Position numbers and translations under genes: made by a program | The notes under the pieces: generated by a model | What the model was told of the DNA's origin: nothing | Databases searched by the model: none | Seen by the model: only the letters and a program-made list of their open reading frames with translations | Part shown: positions 54,580-63,883 of the stretch, one piece after another | Numbering within the stretch: the first letter of the stretch is position 1 | Layout of the letters: the number at the start of each line of letters is the position of its first letter | Source of the DNA: an uncultured Odoribacter sp. | GTDB lineage: Bacteria > Bacteroidota > Bacteroidia > Bacteroidales > Marinifilaceae | DNA length: 64,000 bases | Assembly: GCA_910588375.1 (NCBI GenBank) | Contig: CAJUQA010000007.1 | Location: 62,001 to 126,000 of the forward strand | Direction of reading: 5' to 3'

Positions 54580-56388
54580 ATGAAGTTTGTCTTTATCTTA
54601 TTCCTTATCTGCGTATCCACGGCGCTAACGGCCCAGCAACAGAGCGATTCGCAACTGGCCTACACCTATTACGCAAATAAGGACTATGATAAAGCGGCCG
54701 AATTGTTCCTGCAACTCTACCAACGTTCCAAAGCGGCCTATTACTTAGACTATCATATCATTTGCCTGATTAACGGCAAAAGGTATGACGAGGCGGAAGC
54801 GACCCTCAAAAAGTATCTGAAAACAGACGACAATAACAGGGATTTCCTTATTAATTTGGGTTACATTTACGAACAGCAGGGAAAAATCAAGAAAGCGGAA
54901 GAATATTTCGCCAAAGCCATAAAGAAATTACGTCCCAATAACAACGACATCCAGAATTTAGCTTACAAATTCCGGAATATCCGCGAATACGAATGGGCGG
55001 CCAAGACCTATCAAAAAGGCCGTGAACTTCTCAACAATCCCCAGGCCTACATGTTGGAAATGGGAGAAAACTACATGTATGAGCGGAATTATCATGCCAT
55101 GTTTGAGCAGTTCATGTCCGCTCTTGAAAACAATTCCGGCGACCTGAACACCATAACCTCCAAACTCAGCTTTGCCCGAACTTACGACGTAAACAACAAT
55201 GTGGACACCGTCATCAAAGAGCAATTGCAGCTCCTACTCAAGAAACCGGGCTATGCTCCGGTGTTTGACGAACTCGCCATTTGGTTCGCTTTGCAAACAG
55301 GGGATTATGCCAAAGCCTTTGAACACGGCATACAACTCAACCGAAAAGTACCGGGGAAGCTGGATGTGTATCTGAACATCGCCCGGGAAGCCGTCCGAAG
55401 CAAGCAATACGCTATTGCCCTGCAAGCCTATGACCAGGTATTGCAAGCCGGCAAGGAAAATAATAATTTCTTTCACATTGCCCGGAAAGAAAGCCTGCAA
55501 TGCCGGTATACGACATATGAAACGTCCGGCGTAACATCCGAACAATATCGGAAATTAGCCGCGGATTGTCAAAATTACCTGAACGAATCGGGTTACATCA
55601 ACAGCAATGTGGACATTATCTTATTAATGGCAGACCTATATACGACTAAACTCCATCTGCCCGATACCGCCAATGTTATCCTGCAAAAAGGGGAAAACAT
55701 CCGGCGCCTGGCTCCCAATGTTATCTATACCTTGAAATCCAAACGTGCCGACGTATTGGCGTTCATGGAAAATCCCTGGGAAGCTACTATCCTTTATACC
55801 CAAATCGAAAAAGCCAATCCGAACAATGACATCGGTTATGAGGCGAAACTGAACAAGGCACACATGGCTTATTACGAAGGCGACCTGGTTTGGGCAAAGG
55901 CACAATTCGACGCCCTGAAAGGCTCTACCAGCAAACTCATATCGAACGATGCCATCCGGATGAGCCATTTCATCAATACCAATTACGAGGATGGTGCAGA
56001 CAACCACGACCTGGAAAAAATCGCCCGGACGGAATATCTGATTTACCGGAACAAATACACGGAGAGCCTGACGGCCTTAGACAGTCTGATTCAAAACGGC
56101 AAACCCGGCATCGCGGATTACGCATCCTTGACAAAAGCTAAAGTACTGCTTTCCCAAAACCGCCTGGAAGATGCCCAACAATTATTAGAAGCACTCCGAA
56201 AAAATTCAGCAGAGACCTACATACAGGCGGAAGCTATTTTCAAACTGGCGGAGTTGAAGAAACGTACCCAAAACAACCACCAGGCTCTCGAACTCTACAG
56301 AGAACTGGTTTCCGACTATTCCGGCAGTATATACAGCATTGAAGCCGGAAAGATATATCGGGAACTGGAGAAAACAATGAAAAATTAA
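54580..56388 (+). CDS. Exported tetratricopeptide repeat protein
   Basis: The 602-residue protein has a signal peptide (MKFVFILFLICVSTALTAQQ) and TPR-type helical repeats along its length. Examples are LAYTYYANKDYDKAAELFLQ, DFLINLGYIYEQQGKIKKAEEYFAK (two parts) and LYRELVSDYSGSIYSIEAGK. It probably scaffolds envelope complexes in the periplasm, but no specific partner is visible. It is in the serS-TPR-DUF4286-ruvC run, with 19 bp upstream and 4 bp downstream spacing. Confidence 0.82.
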   Translation: MKFVFILFLICVSTALTAQQQSDSQLAYTYYANKDYDKAAELFLQLYQRSKAAYYLDYHIICLINGKRYDEAEATLKKYLKTDDNNRDFLINLGYIYEQQGKIKKAEEYFAKAIKKLRPNNNDIQNLAYKFRNIREYEWAAKTYQKGRELLNNPQAYMLEMGENYMYERNYHAMFEQFMSALENNSGDLNTITSKLSFARTYDVNNNVDTVIKEQLQLLLKKPGYAPVFDELAIWFALQTGDYAKAFEHGIQLNRKVPGKLDVYLNIAREAVRSKQYAIALQAYDQVLQAGKENNNFFHIARKESLQCRYTTYETSGVTSEQYRKLAADCQNYLNESGYINSNVDIILLMADLYTTKLHLPDTANVILQKGENIRRLAPNVIYTLKSKRADVLAFMENPWEATILYTQIEKANPNNDIGYEAKLNKAHMAYYEGDLVWAKAQFDALKGSTSKLISNDAIRMSHFINTNYEDGADNHDLEKIARTEYLIYRNKYTESLTALDSLIQNGKPGIADYASLTKAKVLLSQNRLEDAQQLLEALRKNSAETYIQAEAIFKLAELKKRTQNNHQALELYRELVSDYSGSIYSIEAGKIYRELEKTMKN

Positions 56389-56392
56389 TCCC

Positions 56393-56695
56393 ATGCGGCA
56401 CATTTACAACACCACTTTCATTGTCGAGGAAAAAATCGAACGGGAATGGGTCGCCTATATGCAGGAACATTACATCCGCCCCGTTCTTTCTTCCGGAGTG
56501 CCGGCAGATACGATATTCACCAAAGTATCCATTGACCAGCCCGAAGGGAAAACCTATTCCCTGCAACTTGTTTTTTCTTCCGAACAGGCTTTAAACCGTT
56601 TTCTGGAACATCACCTGTCCCCTATTGAAGAAGCACTTCTCTCCCGTTATAAAAATCGCTATCTTTGTTTCAGCAGCACATTGACGGAAATCTGA
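56393..56695 (+). CDS. DUF4286 protein
   Basis: The 100-residue protein starts MRHIYNTTFIVEEKIEREWVA. It matches the small DUF4286 family of Bacteroidota, often next to ruvC. It has no signal peptide, no recognised catalytic motif and mixed alpha-beta composition. The function is unknown. It lies 4 bp after the TPR gene and 10 bp before ruvC, so one transcript is likely. Confidence 0.82.
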   Translation: MRHIYNTTFIVEEKIEREWVAYMQEHYIRPVLSSGVPADTIFTKVSIDQPEGKTYSLQLVFSSEQALNRFLEHHLSPIEEALLSRYKNRYLCFSSTLTEI

Positions 56696-56705
56696 AAACA
56701 AACCT

Positions 56706-57260
56706 ATGGAAAAATTAATTATGGGTATCGACCCCGGCACCAATTTTATGGGATACGCCATCATCCGCACTCTCGGAAAAACGAAAAAACCCCAACTGGT
56801 TGTGTCCGGAGTGTTGGATATTGAGAAAGTCACCGATCCCTATATCAAGCTGCAACGCATTTTCAGACGTACGCTCCAGGTCATTGACAGTTATCACCCC
56901 GACGAACTTGCCATCGAAGCGCAATTTTTCGGGAAGAATGTCCAGTCCATGCTGAAATTGGGAAGAGCCCAGGGCGTAGCTATCGCCGCCGCCTTGCAAC
57001 GGGATATTCCCATATTCGAATATGCCCCCAAAAAAATAAAAATGAGTGTCACTGGAAGCGGTACCGCCTCTAAAGAGCAAATTGCCCTGCTGCTCGGCAA
57101 ATTCATGGAAATCAACACCACCTCCGATGCCTTGGACGAAACGGACGCTATCGCCATCGCCTACTGCCATCACCTACAAGGCGGACTCCCCACCAACGGC
57201 AGCCCCCGCTGCAAAGACTGGAGCGACTACATCAAACAGAATCCGGATAAGGTGAAATAA
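56706..57260 (+). CDS. ruvC: Holliday junction resolvase RuvC
   Basis: RuvC cuts Holliday junctions during recombination. The 184-residue protein has the four acidic active-site residues: Asp in IMGIDPGTNFMGYAI, Glu in LAIEAQFFGKNVQSM, and two Asp in the C-terminal DALDETDAIAIAYCHH. The GSGTASKEQIALLLGK loop is present. RuvA and RuvB are not in the window. It ends the serS operon, tail to tail with a PH-domain gene 12 bp away. Confidence 0.97.
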   Translation: MEKLIMGIDPGTNFMGYAIIRTLGKTKKPQLVVSGVLDIEKVTDPYIKLQRIFRRTLQVIDSYHPDELAIEAQFFGKNVQSMLKLGRAQGVAIAAALQRDIPIFEYAPKKIKMSVTGSGTASKEQIALLLGKFMEINTTSDALDETDAIAIAYCHHLQGGLPTNGSPRCKDWSDYIKQNPDKVK

Positions 57261-57272
57261 TGCAGCTATCCG

Positions 57273-57752
57273 TTATGCCGTTTGTATTCTTTTGCGGATA
57301 GCCTCCACCATTTCGGGTGCATCCTTACAACCGAGCATGTATTTCCGTCCGTTTTTCAATATCACTAAAAAACAATCGGAAGCTTTTCCATAATAGGCAA
57401 AATACTTTCCGAGATCTCTTTCCCGAAACCATCCCCAATATCCCATAAAACCGCCACTGCCACATATTCTCACTGCTCCCATTGTCGGACTCAGTAAACG
57501 CACGTCCCGGATATCGGACAAAGGTATCGTCTTTATTTTCAAACTACGCACCACCTCCAGGTCTTTATCCGTAACCCGCACACTCATCGGACTGTAATAC
57601 AATCCCGCCAAGCACACTGCAACAATAAGCGCTCCATACAGATAATACAACCAATCCTCACAGTGAATAAGCCAAAAGATACTAATAAAAATAGCAAAAC
57701 ACCCAACTGTAATAATCGAAGAAAAAATACTCAACCTTACTCTGCGTTTCAT
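57273..57752 (-). CDS. Small membrane protein with bacterial PH-like domain
   Basis: From the ATG at 57752 the protein has 159 residues. It has two transmembrane helices near the start (IFSSIITVGCFAIFISIFWL and YYLYGALIVAVCLAGLYY) and a C-terminal PH-like domain (RVTDKDLEVVRSLKIKTIPL). The function is unknown. It stands alone between convergent ruvC and an upstream gap. Confidence 0.65.
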   Translation of the reverse strand: MKRRVRLSIFSSIITVGCFAIFISIFWLIHCEDWLYYLYGALIVAVCLAGLYYSPMSVRVTDKDLEVVRSLKIKTIPLSDIRDVRLLSPTMGAVRICGSGGFMGYWGWFRERDLGKYFAYYGKASDCFLVILKNGRKYMLGCKDAPEMVEAIRKRIQTA

Positions 57753-57952
57753 AACAACCGATTTACCTGTTAAACATACATACCAACGGTAAATATAGAA
57801 AATTTTCATTTCCGAATATTGCAGAAAAACAGAAAAGTGTCAAAATAGAGATGAATTCCTTTGTATACATAGTCCAAGCCATACAAACTTCCCTGCAGGC
57901 TTCGTTCTGAAAAGTTTGGTATCTTAAAGAAAAAGGCGAGCTATTTATGAAA

Positions 57953-57976
57953 GAAACCCGCCGGGAGGCGGGTTTC
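57953..57976 (-). terminator. Terminator after the TPR/OmpA-like lipoprotein
   Basis: The 10-bp GC-rich arms GAAACCCGCC and GGCGGGTTTC with a 4-nt loop lie 7 bp after the stop of the minus-strand gene. A T-rich stretch follows on the minus strand. Confidence 0.8.
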
Positions 57977-57982
57977 TTTGTT

Positions 57983-59653
57983 TCATCCGAATATCGGGTC
58001 GGTCGTGTAATTGCGGAATTCGACGTCGGTCGAGGCCTGTTTTTTCAGAGTGGGATTCATCTGAAATGCTTGCTGTAAGGCCTGTTTCATCACGGAAGTA
58101 TCTTTCACACGAGCAGCAGCAACGGCCATCATGTAATACTCCGTAGCATTCGTCAGCTTCAAGTGTCTGAACGTATCCATGGCAGCACGGTTATCCCCCG
58201 CTTTCAGTTGCGAGTAAGCCAAATAGATATTCGGCGTATCTTTCAAGTAATTCACGGCTTTTGCATACTCTCCCTGTTGCATCAGAATCAGCCCCATATT
58301 GAATTTGGCTTCTTTCCTTACCTGCGCTTTGTCGAGTACGTCCCGGGCTTTCGTCATATTTCCCTGACGGGCATAGGCAATTCCCAGGTTATTCATCAAG
58401 GCTGGGTCTTGTTTTAGCACAATGGCGGCTTCCAACAGTTTCTGCGCTTTTACATATTCTTTGTTCTGTATGGCCCCCACGGCGAGGTCATTCAACAGTT
58501 GCCAGTTCCATTGCGTACCGACAGCCGGTGTCTTGTCATTTGTCTGAGGCATATAATAAACCACCTGGGTTTCCTGCTGTACCATTTCCGGAACCGTATA
58601 GAACACAAAGAAGTCGGCGCGTCTCAACAAAGGAAGTATGTCGTTCCTCAATTCCGGAATCTTGCCGATATAAGATTCCAGGATGGCTTCCCGCTTATTG
58701 TTATTAGCGGCACCTTTCAGCTCGGAGATAATCTGCGCTTTGTTCGCAATATCGGAGTCATTCAGCAACAGATACAATCCTTCCCAGTTTTCATTCACCA
58801 ACTGGGGAATAACAAATTTCGTATCGTTTGTTACCGGCAAACCGGCTATTCCCAAATCCTTTTCAAAAAATACTTTCGCCGCTTTGAAACGGTTCGCAGT
58901 CAGGTTTTTATTTCTTCTCTCCACTCCTTCGGGCGAACTGGAGGCATATAGCACCATGTTGGTAATGGTGGCGTTTTTATCTCCCAATACTTTTTTCATC
59001 GCTTCGGCCGCACGGTTCATGACAACGGAATGTTGCTGCGCATCGGTAATCTTGGACTGGGATACAGGAAACAAGACATAACCGCTGACTACTCCCAGCT
59101 GGGCAGCAGGAATGTCCTCTACAAAAATTTGCGTCATCACCGGCATATAGGTCACGCCATCCATCCGGATACTATAGTTTTGCCATACTTTCACCCCGTT
59201 TTTATTCAAAACCACCGGCGAGAGTGCAAACGCCTTATTGCCTCGGATAGCTTCAATATCCGCCCAGAGTATACCGTTCTGCATGCCCTCCTTGAAATCC
59301 ATCGTCATTTTCCGGGTGACGGTCGTTGCCGATTTATACGCCACAACCTGGTAGTCGGAATGTTTTACTTTTTCTCCCTGCAAATAGAGCGACGGCAGTT
59401 TTTCCACTTTATTACCGTACTGCATCCGCGGGGTAATTTTCAGGATCATTTTCTTGTCAAACTGTTTCGGAGCAAACTTTACCACATAGTCAAAATTTAT
59501 TTTCCCATTCACCGCCTCCAACTGAGAAGGCGTTACTTGCCCAACAACAGCCGTTTCAATCACATCGCGCTGCAATTTTTTCATGGAATTGCATCCCGTC
59601 AACACCCACAGCGCCGAAACGGCCAACAGGCTCATTAAAAAAGTACGTCTCAT
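57983..59653 (-). CDS. Lipoprotein with OmpA-like segment and C-terminal TPRs
   Basis: The 556-residue protein has a lipoprotein signal (LLAVSALWVLTGC, lipid Cys). A beta-rich N-terminal half follows, then an OmpA-like segment (LYASSSPEGVERRNKNLTANRFKAAKVF, read in parts near residues 235-270) of the kind that binds peptidoglycan. The C-terminus has TPRs (KAQKLLEAAIVLKQDPALMNN, NMTKARDVLDKAQVRKEAKF). An outer-membrane anchoring or scaffold role is inferred. It is transcribed alone. Confidence 0.75.
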   Translation of the reverse strand: MRRTFLMSLLAVSALWVLTGCNSMKKLQRDVIETAVVGQVTPSQLEAVNGKINFDYVVKFAPKQFDKKMILKITPRMQYGNKVEKLPSLYLQGEKVKHSDYQVVAYKSATTVTRKMTMDFKEGMQNGILWADIEAIRGNKAFALSPVVLNKNGVKVWQNYSIRMDGVTYMPVMTQIFVEDIPAAQLGVVSGYVLFPVSQSKITDAQQHSVVMNRAAEAMKKVLGDKNATITNMVLYASSSPEGVERRNKNLTANRFKAAKVFFEKDLGIAGLPVTNDTKFVIPQLVNENWEGLYLLLNDSDIANKAQIISELKGAANNNKREAILESYIGKIPELRNDILPLLRRADFFVFYTVPEMVQQETQVVYYMPQTNDKTPAVGTQWNWQLLNDLAVGAIQNKEYVKAQKLLEAAIVLKQDPALMNNLGIAYARQGNMTKARDVLDKAQVRKEAKFNMGLILMQQGEYAKAVNYLKDTPNIYLAYSQLKAGDNRAAMDTFRHLKLTNATEYYMMAVAAARVKDTSVMKQALQQAFQMNPTLKKQASTDVEFRNYTTDPIFG

Positions 59654-59766
59654 AGTCTCTTGCTTTAGTTCAACTTATTCGATTTTTCTCACAATCAATT
59701 TCTACATGGGTTATTTAACGGCACTTCCCCGCCTTCTGTTCGTTTTTATCTATTAAAATATATTTT

Positions 59767-59774
59767 TATTTTTG
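59767..59774 (+). promoter_or_regulatory. Promoter -7 element of glsA
   Basis: The element is TATTTTTG, a TAnnTTTG match 21 bp before the ATG at 59796. Confidence 0.5.
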
Positions 59775-59795
59775 TCATAGTAAAAACAATCATCT

Positions 59796-60632
59796 ATGAA
59801 TGACACACCGGAACTGGCAAGCGATACGTTGAAACCTATCGATTTAAGGAAAGTTTTCGAGAGTAAAAATCCGAAACTGGCACGCTGGATGCCGCGTTTT
59901 GTTTTCAACCGGCTCAAAAAAATCATCTGCCTGGATGACATCAATGATTTCATAGCCAAACACGGCAACCGGAAAGGGCTGGATTTTGCCAATGCCATCA
60001 TGGAGTATCTCAATCTTTCGCTCGACATCCAACAGGCTGACAATCTGCCTCCTGCCGACGGTCGTTATCTCTTCGTGTCCAACCATCCCCTCGGCGGACC
60101 GGACGGTATCGCCCTAATTTCATTTTTAGGTTCACACTATGCGAACCTGAAGTTTCCGGTAAATGATATTCTTTTGAATCTGAAAAATCTGAACACGATT
60201 TTCCTGTCCGTGAATAAACACGGGAAGCAGTCGAAAGAGGCAGTCAAAGCCATTGAAGAGGCTTACGCCTCCGACTGTCAGATGATTATGTTCCCCGCCG
60301 GATTGTGCAGCCGGAAAATCAAAGGGGTTGTCAGAGACTTGGAGTGGAAAAAGAACTTTATCACGGAAGCCGTCAAGCATCAACGGGATGTTGTCCCCAT
60401 TTACATCGGCGGACAAAATTCCAATTTCTTCTATAACCTGTCGAATTTCCGGAAAAAAATCGGCTTGAGCAACATCGAAATGTTGTGGCTTCCCAAGGAG
60501 GCATACCGAAAAAAGAACAGCACCCTCACGCTGAAAGTGGGCAAGCCCATTCCCTGGCAAACTTTCGACAAAAGCAAAAAACCGCAGGAATGGGCGGCAG
60601 AAGTGAAAGAAATACTTTATTCGTACAAATAA
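59796..60632 (+). CDS. glsA: Acyltransferase, probable glycine-lipid O-acyltransferase GlsA
   Basis: The 278-residue protein has the hemolysin/OlsA-type acyltransferase motif NHPLGGPDGIAL (His97, Asp103), followed by MIMFPAGLCSRKIKG. In Bacteroides thetaiotaomicron a paired GNAT-type N-acyltransferase (GlsB) and this type of O-acyltransferase (GlsA) make glycine lipids. The adjacent partner supports that role here, though ornithine lipid synthesis by the same fold is possible. It precedes the GNAT gene by 126 bp that contain a separate promoter. Confidence 0.78.
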   Translation: MNDTPELASDTLKPIDLRKVFESKNPKLARWMPRFVFNRLKKIICLDDINDFIAKHGNRKGLDFANAIMEYLNLSLDIQQADNLPPADGRYLFVSNHPLGGPDGIALISFLGSHYANLKFPVNDILLNLKNLNTIFLSVNKHGKQSKEAVKAIEEAYASDCQMIMFPAGLCSRKIKGVVRDLEWKKNFITEAVKHQRDVVPIYIGGQNSNFFYNLSNFRKKIGLSNIEMLWLPKEAYRKKNSTLTLKVGKPIPWQTFDKSKKPQEWAAEVKEILYSYK

Positions 60633-60671
60633 TATCGCTGTATTTGGCTCCACCTGATATAGCTTCGTTCG

Positions 60672-60708
60672 GCAATGGAAAAGAAAGTGGACTTTCTTTT
60701 TCCATTGC
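60672..60708. repeat. Hairpin between glsA and glsB
   Basis: A near-perfect inverted repeat of 16-17 bp arms (GCAATGGAAAAGAAAG and its complement with one extra T) and a 4-nt TGGA loop lies 14 bp before the glsB promoter box. It could end glsA transcription or pause it. Confidence 0.55.
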
Positions 60709-60721
60709 GCTCACTTATCGT

Positions 60722-60729
60722 TATATTTG
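60722..60729 (+). promoter_or_regulatory. Promoter -7 element of glsB
   Basis: The element is TATATTTG, an exact TAnnTTTG match 29 bp before the GNAT gene ATG, after the hairpin. Confidence 0.65.
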
Positions 60730-60758
60730 CACCCAATTAATAAATCTATTCTAAGCGG

Positions 60759-61718
60759 ATGCAACCTGTTATCTACCCTGTCGAAAAAGAAAAGCTTCTT
60801 GCCGAACTGACAGAAGACAAATTCATGCGGAAAACCAATAAAGCCGGTAATGAAATCTACACGTTCAATGCCTTCAACGCCCCCAACCTGATGCGGGAAG
60901 TGGGACGAATCCGGGAACTCACGTTCCGGAGTGCCGGCGGAGGTACGGGAAAAGAGATTGACATCGACGAGTTCGATATAGAAAAAGAAACACCTTACCA
61001 ACAGTTAATTGTCTGGGACCCGAAGGAAAAAGAAATCATCGGCGGCTACCGCTATATCTTGTGTGACCATCTTTCGCTCAATGCGGAAGGGGAACCCAAT
61101 CTGGCAACCACCGAATTATTCCGTTTCTCGGAAGAGTTTAAAAGCCGGTATCTCTCCAAGATGATTGAGTTGGGACGTTCGTTTGTGCATCCCCTCTACC
61201 AGTCCACCCGCATGGGGCGCAAATCCCTTTTTGCCCTTGATAACCTGTGGGACGGCTTGGGAGCGCTGACCGTGGACAATCCTCAAATCGAATATTTCTT
61301 CGGCAAGGTAACCATGTATACCAGTTTCAATATCCATGCCCGGGACATGATTCTGTACTTCATGAGGAAATATTTCCGAGACTCCGACAATCTGGTTGCT
61401 CCGATTCATCCTCTGGAAATCAATATCGATGAGAAAAAGATGCAGGAGATTTTCACCGGCAACCAGTATGACGAAGATTACCGCATCCTTTCGCGTTATG
61501 TGCGGGAATTGGGAGAAAACATTCCCCCGCTGGTAAATGCCTACATGAGTCTGTCACCTTCTATGCGGACATTCGGAACAGCTATCAATCCCGGATTCGG
61601 CGGTGTGGAAGAAACTGCTATCCTGATTAAAATCGCCGATGTCTACGAGGCAAAGAAATTGCGGCACATCGCCACATACATCCCGAGATTTCTAAAAGTG
61701 AAAAAGTTAAAGGGGTAA
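60759..61718 (+). CDS. glsB: GNAT-type N-acyltransferase, probable glycine N-acyltransferase GlsB
   Basis: The 319-residue protein belongs to the OlsB/PlsC-associated hemolysin-type acyltransferase group: LMREVGRIRELTFRSAGGGTG, IGGYRYILCD, and ELGRSFVHPLYQSTRMGRKSLF. In Bacteroides GlsB N-acylates glycine with a 3-hydroxy fatty acid before GlsA adds the second chain. Its neighbour is the O-acyltransferase gene. Membrane lipids of this kind support fitness in the gut (known for B. thetaiotaomicron). Exact amino acid specificity cannot be read from sequence. Confidence 0.8.
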   Translation: MQPVIYPVEKEKLLAELTEDKFMRKTNKAGNEIYTFNAFNAPNLMREVGRIRELTFRSAGGGTGKEIDIDEFDIEKETPYQQLIVWDPKEKEIIGGYRYILCDHLSLNAEGEPNLATTELFRFSEEFKSRYLSKMIELGRSFVHPLYQSTRMGRKSLFALDNLWDGLGALTVDNPQIEYFFGKVTMYTSFNIHARDMILYFMRKYFRDSDNLVAPIHPLEINIDEKKMQEIFTGNQYDEDYRILSRYVRELGENIPPLVNAYMSLSPSMRTFGTAINPGFGGVEETAILIKIADVYEAKKLRHIATYIPRFLKVKKLKG

Positions 61719-61745
61719 AAAGTTAAAAAAGTTGAAGAAGGATGA

Positions 61746-62426
61746 TTAGTGGATATCGTACTTATTAAATTCACCCTGACTGACGATGGTATCCGTATTC
61801 CACAAGGCAATATACGATTTTTCCGCTTTTATCTGTAAATAACGGGCCGATTTAACACCCACGGAAGAGTAAGCGGAACGCACGTTTGCCTTTTCGCAAT
61901 TACGAATCTCCAGTTTTCCGTAGGATACATTGAAAAACAATTCGGCATCGGGCAGGGAAGAAACACTGTCCGCCTGAATGTTTCCATACACGGCAGTAAG
62001 ACTCAACGGCAATTGCGCATGGTATTCGGGAAGACGGACATTCCCGAAGCGATTCAGGAGCTCCAAGGTTATCCGCTGAGGCACCCATACATTTATTTCG
62101 GCTTTCAAATCCGCTTCCCGGTTAAAACCGGAGGCTATTTCCAGATAAAGTTTCCAAATATCCGACCACGCATCGAGACGAAATCCCAAATGCTCCGCCA
62201 AGTCTTCTTTTTCCCACTCTTCCACGTTTTTTACCCGGAAAGAGGCTTCAACCAAAATACTGTCTTTCTCCCACTGTTTTAAAACCACCTGCCCGAATCT
62301 GAAATCCATCAGACAGTTCGTCCCCGCCTCCACAGCATACATTTGCCTCACATATTTCACATAATCGCCGGCATATCCCTTGCCTATCCCCAAAATTCCG
62401 AACAGAAAGAAAACCAAATATCTCAC
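61746..62426 (-). CDS. Exported hypothetical protein with beta-helix-like repeats
   Basis: The 226-residue protein has a signal peptide (MRYLVFFLFGILGIGKGYAG). The C-terminal half (QADSVSSLPDAELFFNVSYG, EIRNCEKANVRSAYSSVGVK) has short beta-strand repeats that resemble DUF4097-type adhesin-like domains. The function is unknown. It is the last gene of the dapB-lepB run, 36 bp after lepB. Confidence 0.6.
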   Translation of the reverse strand: MRYLVFFLFGILGIGKGYAGDYVKYVRQMYAVEAGTNCLMDFRFGQVVLKQWEKDSILVEASFRVKNVEEWEKEDLAEHLGFRLDAWSDIWKLYLEIASGFNREADLKAEINVWVPQRITLELLNRFGNVRLPEYHAQLPLSLTAVYGNIQADSVSSLPDAELFFNVSYGKLEIRNCEKANVRSAYSSVGVKSARYLQIKAEKSYIALWNTDTIVSQGEFNKYDIH

Positions 62427-62462
62427 GCCGTCTCCTTATAAAATGTTACCCGCCGTCCGGAT

Positions 62463-63854
62463 TCAATGCACGAATCTGAACATTCGTTTCCAACGTATTT
62501 TACTCAAAAACGATTTGTCTTTATCCAACGATAACCAAATGAAATAAGCTTTCCCCACGATATGGTCTTCCGGAACGAATCCCCAGAAACGGGAATCGGC
62601 GGAACGGTGACGGTTATCCCCCATCATCCAATAGTAATCCATCTGAAAGGTATAATCCTTTGCCGGCTGCTCATTGATATAAATCACGGAATCCCTCACG
62701 TCCAGTTTATTCCCTTCATACACAGAGATTATCCGCTCATACAAAGGCAAAACATCCAATGACAGCTCCACGTTATCACCTTTCTTAGGAATATACAAAG
62801 GACCGAAGTTATCGACGCTCCACGGATAACGGACAGGGTCAAAAGGAAATATCTCCGGATTTATTCCCGCATCCACATTTCTTCTGATTTCTTTCACATT
62901 GGGATAAGCTTTCAGTTTTTCCACCATCTCCCCCGTCAACGGGAAAACATATTCGGTGGAAGAAATCATCCCCATATCGTCAAAGGAAATACCGATATCT
63001 TCTTTCAATTTCTTTTTATTCAGAGGTGTCCCGTTTGTACGTACCACATAATCATATTGGAGATTTTCCGGATTTTCCGCAGGCATCCCGTTTACAAACA
63101 ATTGCCCTTCGCGCAATTCTATCGTATCGCCCGGCATTCCTACACCTCTTTTAATATAATTCTCCCGCTTATCCACCGGACGCGAAATGATTTCCAAACG
63201 CTGCTTCATCAACTCTTTTACTTTCGTCTCCGCTTCCTGCCGTGTCATGTTTATCCCCCGGCTCTGTTCCGCCTGCTGATAACTCCGGGCATTGGAACGT
63301 ACCTGGGAATAATAATCCGGATTTTCATTGCCGACAATCACCGTATCTCCCGTCGGGAAATTGAATACGATAATATCATTCCTTTTGATGCGGGAAGTCC
63401 CGGCAATCCGTTTGTAAGGCCATTTGATTGCTTCCGAATAAGCTTTTGCACTCCGGGTAAAAGGCAAAGTGTGATGGGTAAAAGGCACCGCCAAAGGAGT
63501 GTTGGGTAATTTGGGACCATATGCCACCTTGCTCACAAAGAGATAATCTCCGACCAACATGGATTTCTCCATCGAAGAGGTGGGAATTGTATAAGCTTCA
63601 AAAAGAAACATACGTATCAATGTCGCCGCCACCACGGCAAAAATCAAGGCATCGATCCATTCCACCACCTTTGTCTGCTTCTCCACGCCTTTCTTCTTCC
63701 AAAAAGCCCAATGTACTTTTTGGGATATATATATATCGTAAATCACAGGCACAAGAAGCAGTAACCACCAACTCCCGACCCATAACGTCCACAACAGATA
63801 GACAACTACGACTATTCCGAATTTCAACCACTTATTTCTTAATATCTCTCTCAT
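62463..63854 (-). CDS. lepB: Signal peptidase I (long Bacteroidota form)
   Basis: LepB removes Sec signal peptides at the inner membrane. The 463-residue protein is longer than most because of a large insert. It has N-terminal membrane helices, the catalytic Ser in TIPTSSMEKSMLVGDYLFV, the Lys region YIKRGVGMPGDTIEL and the box E GDNRHRSADSRFWGFVP. It lies 29 bp after dapB and is followed by a hypothetical exported gene. Confidence 0.96.
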   Translation of the reverse strand: MREILRNKWLKFGIVVVVYLLWTLWVGSWWLLLLVPVIYDIYISQKVHWAFWKKKGVEKQTKVVEWIDALIFAVVAATLIRMFLFEAYTIPTSSMEKSMLVGDYLFVSKVAYGPKLPNTPLAVPFTHHTLPFTRSAKAYSEAIKWPYKRIAGTSRIKRNDIIVFNFPTGDTVIVGNENPDYYSQVRSNARSYQQAEQSRGINMTRQEAETKVKELMKQRLEIISRPVDKRENYIKRGVGMPGDTIELREGQLFVNGMPAENPENLQYDYVVRTNGTPLNKKKLKEDIGISFDDMGMISSTEYVFPLTGEMVEKLKAYPNVKEIRRNVDAGINPEIFPFDPVRYPWSVDNFGPLYIPKKGDNVELSLDVLPLYERIISVYEGNKLDVRDSVIYINEQPAKDYTFQMDYYWMMGDNRHRSADSRFWGFVPEDHIVGKAYFIWLSLDKDKSFLSKIRWKRMFRFVH

Positions 63855-63883
63855 AGCATTTCATTCCGACAAAACCGTCCGGT

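Noticed and set aside
57265..57302. Terminator between ruvC and the PH-domain gene
   Set aside because: The 8-bp arms GCTATCCG/CGGATAGC are separated by 22 nt, lie in the coding end of the PH gene and have no T run.
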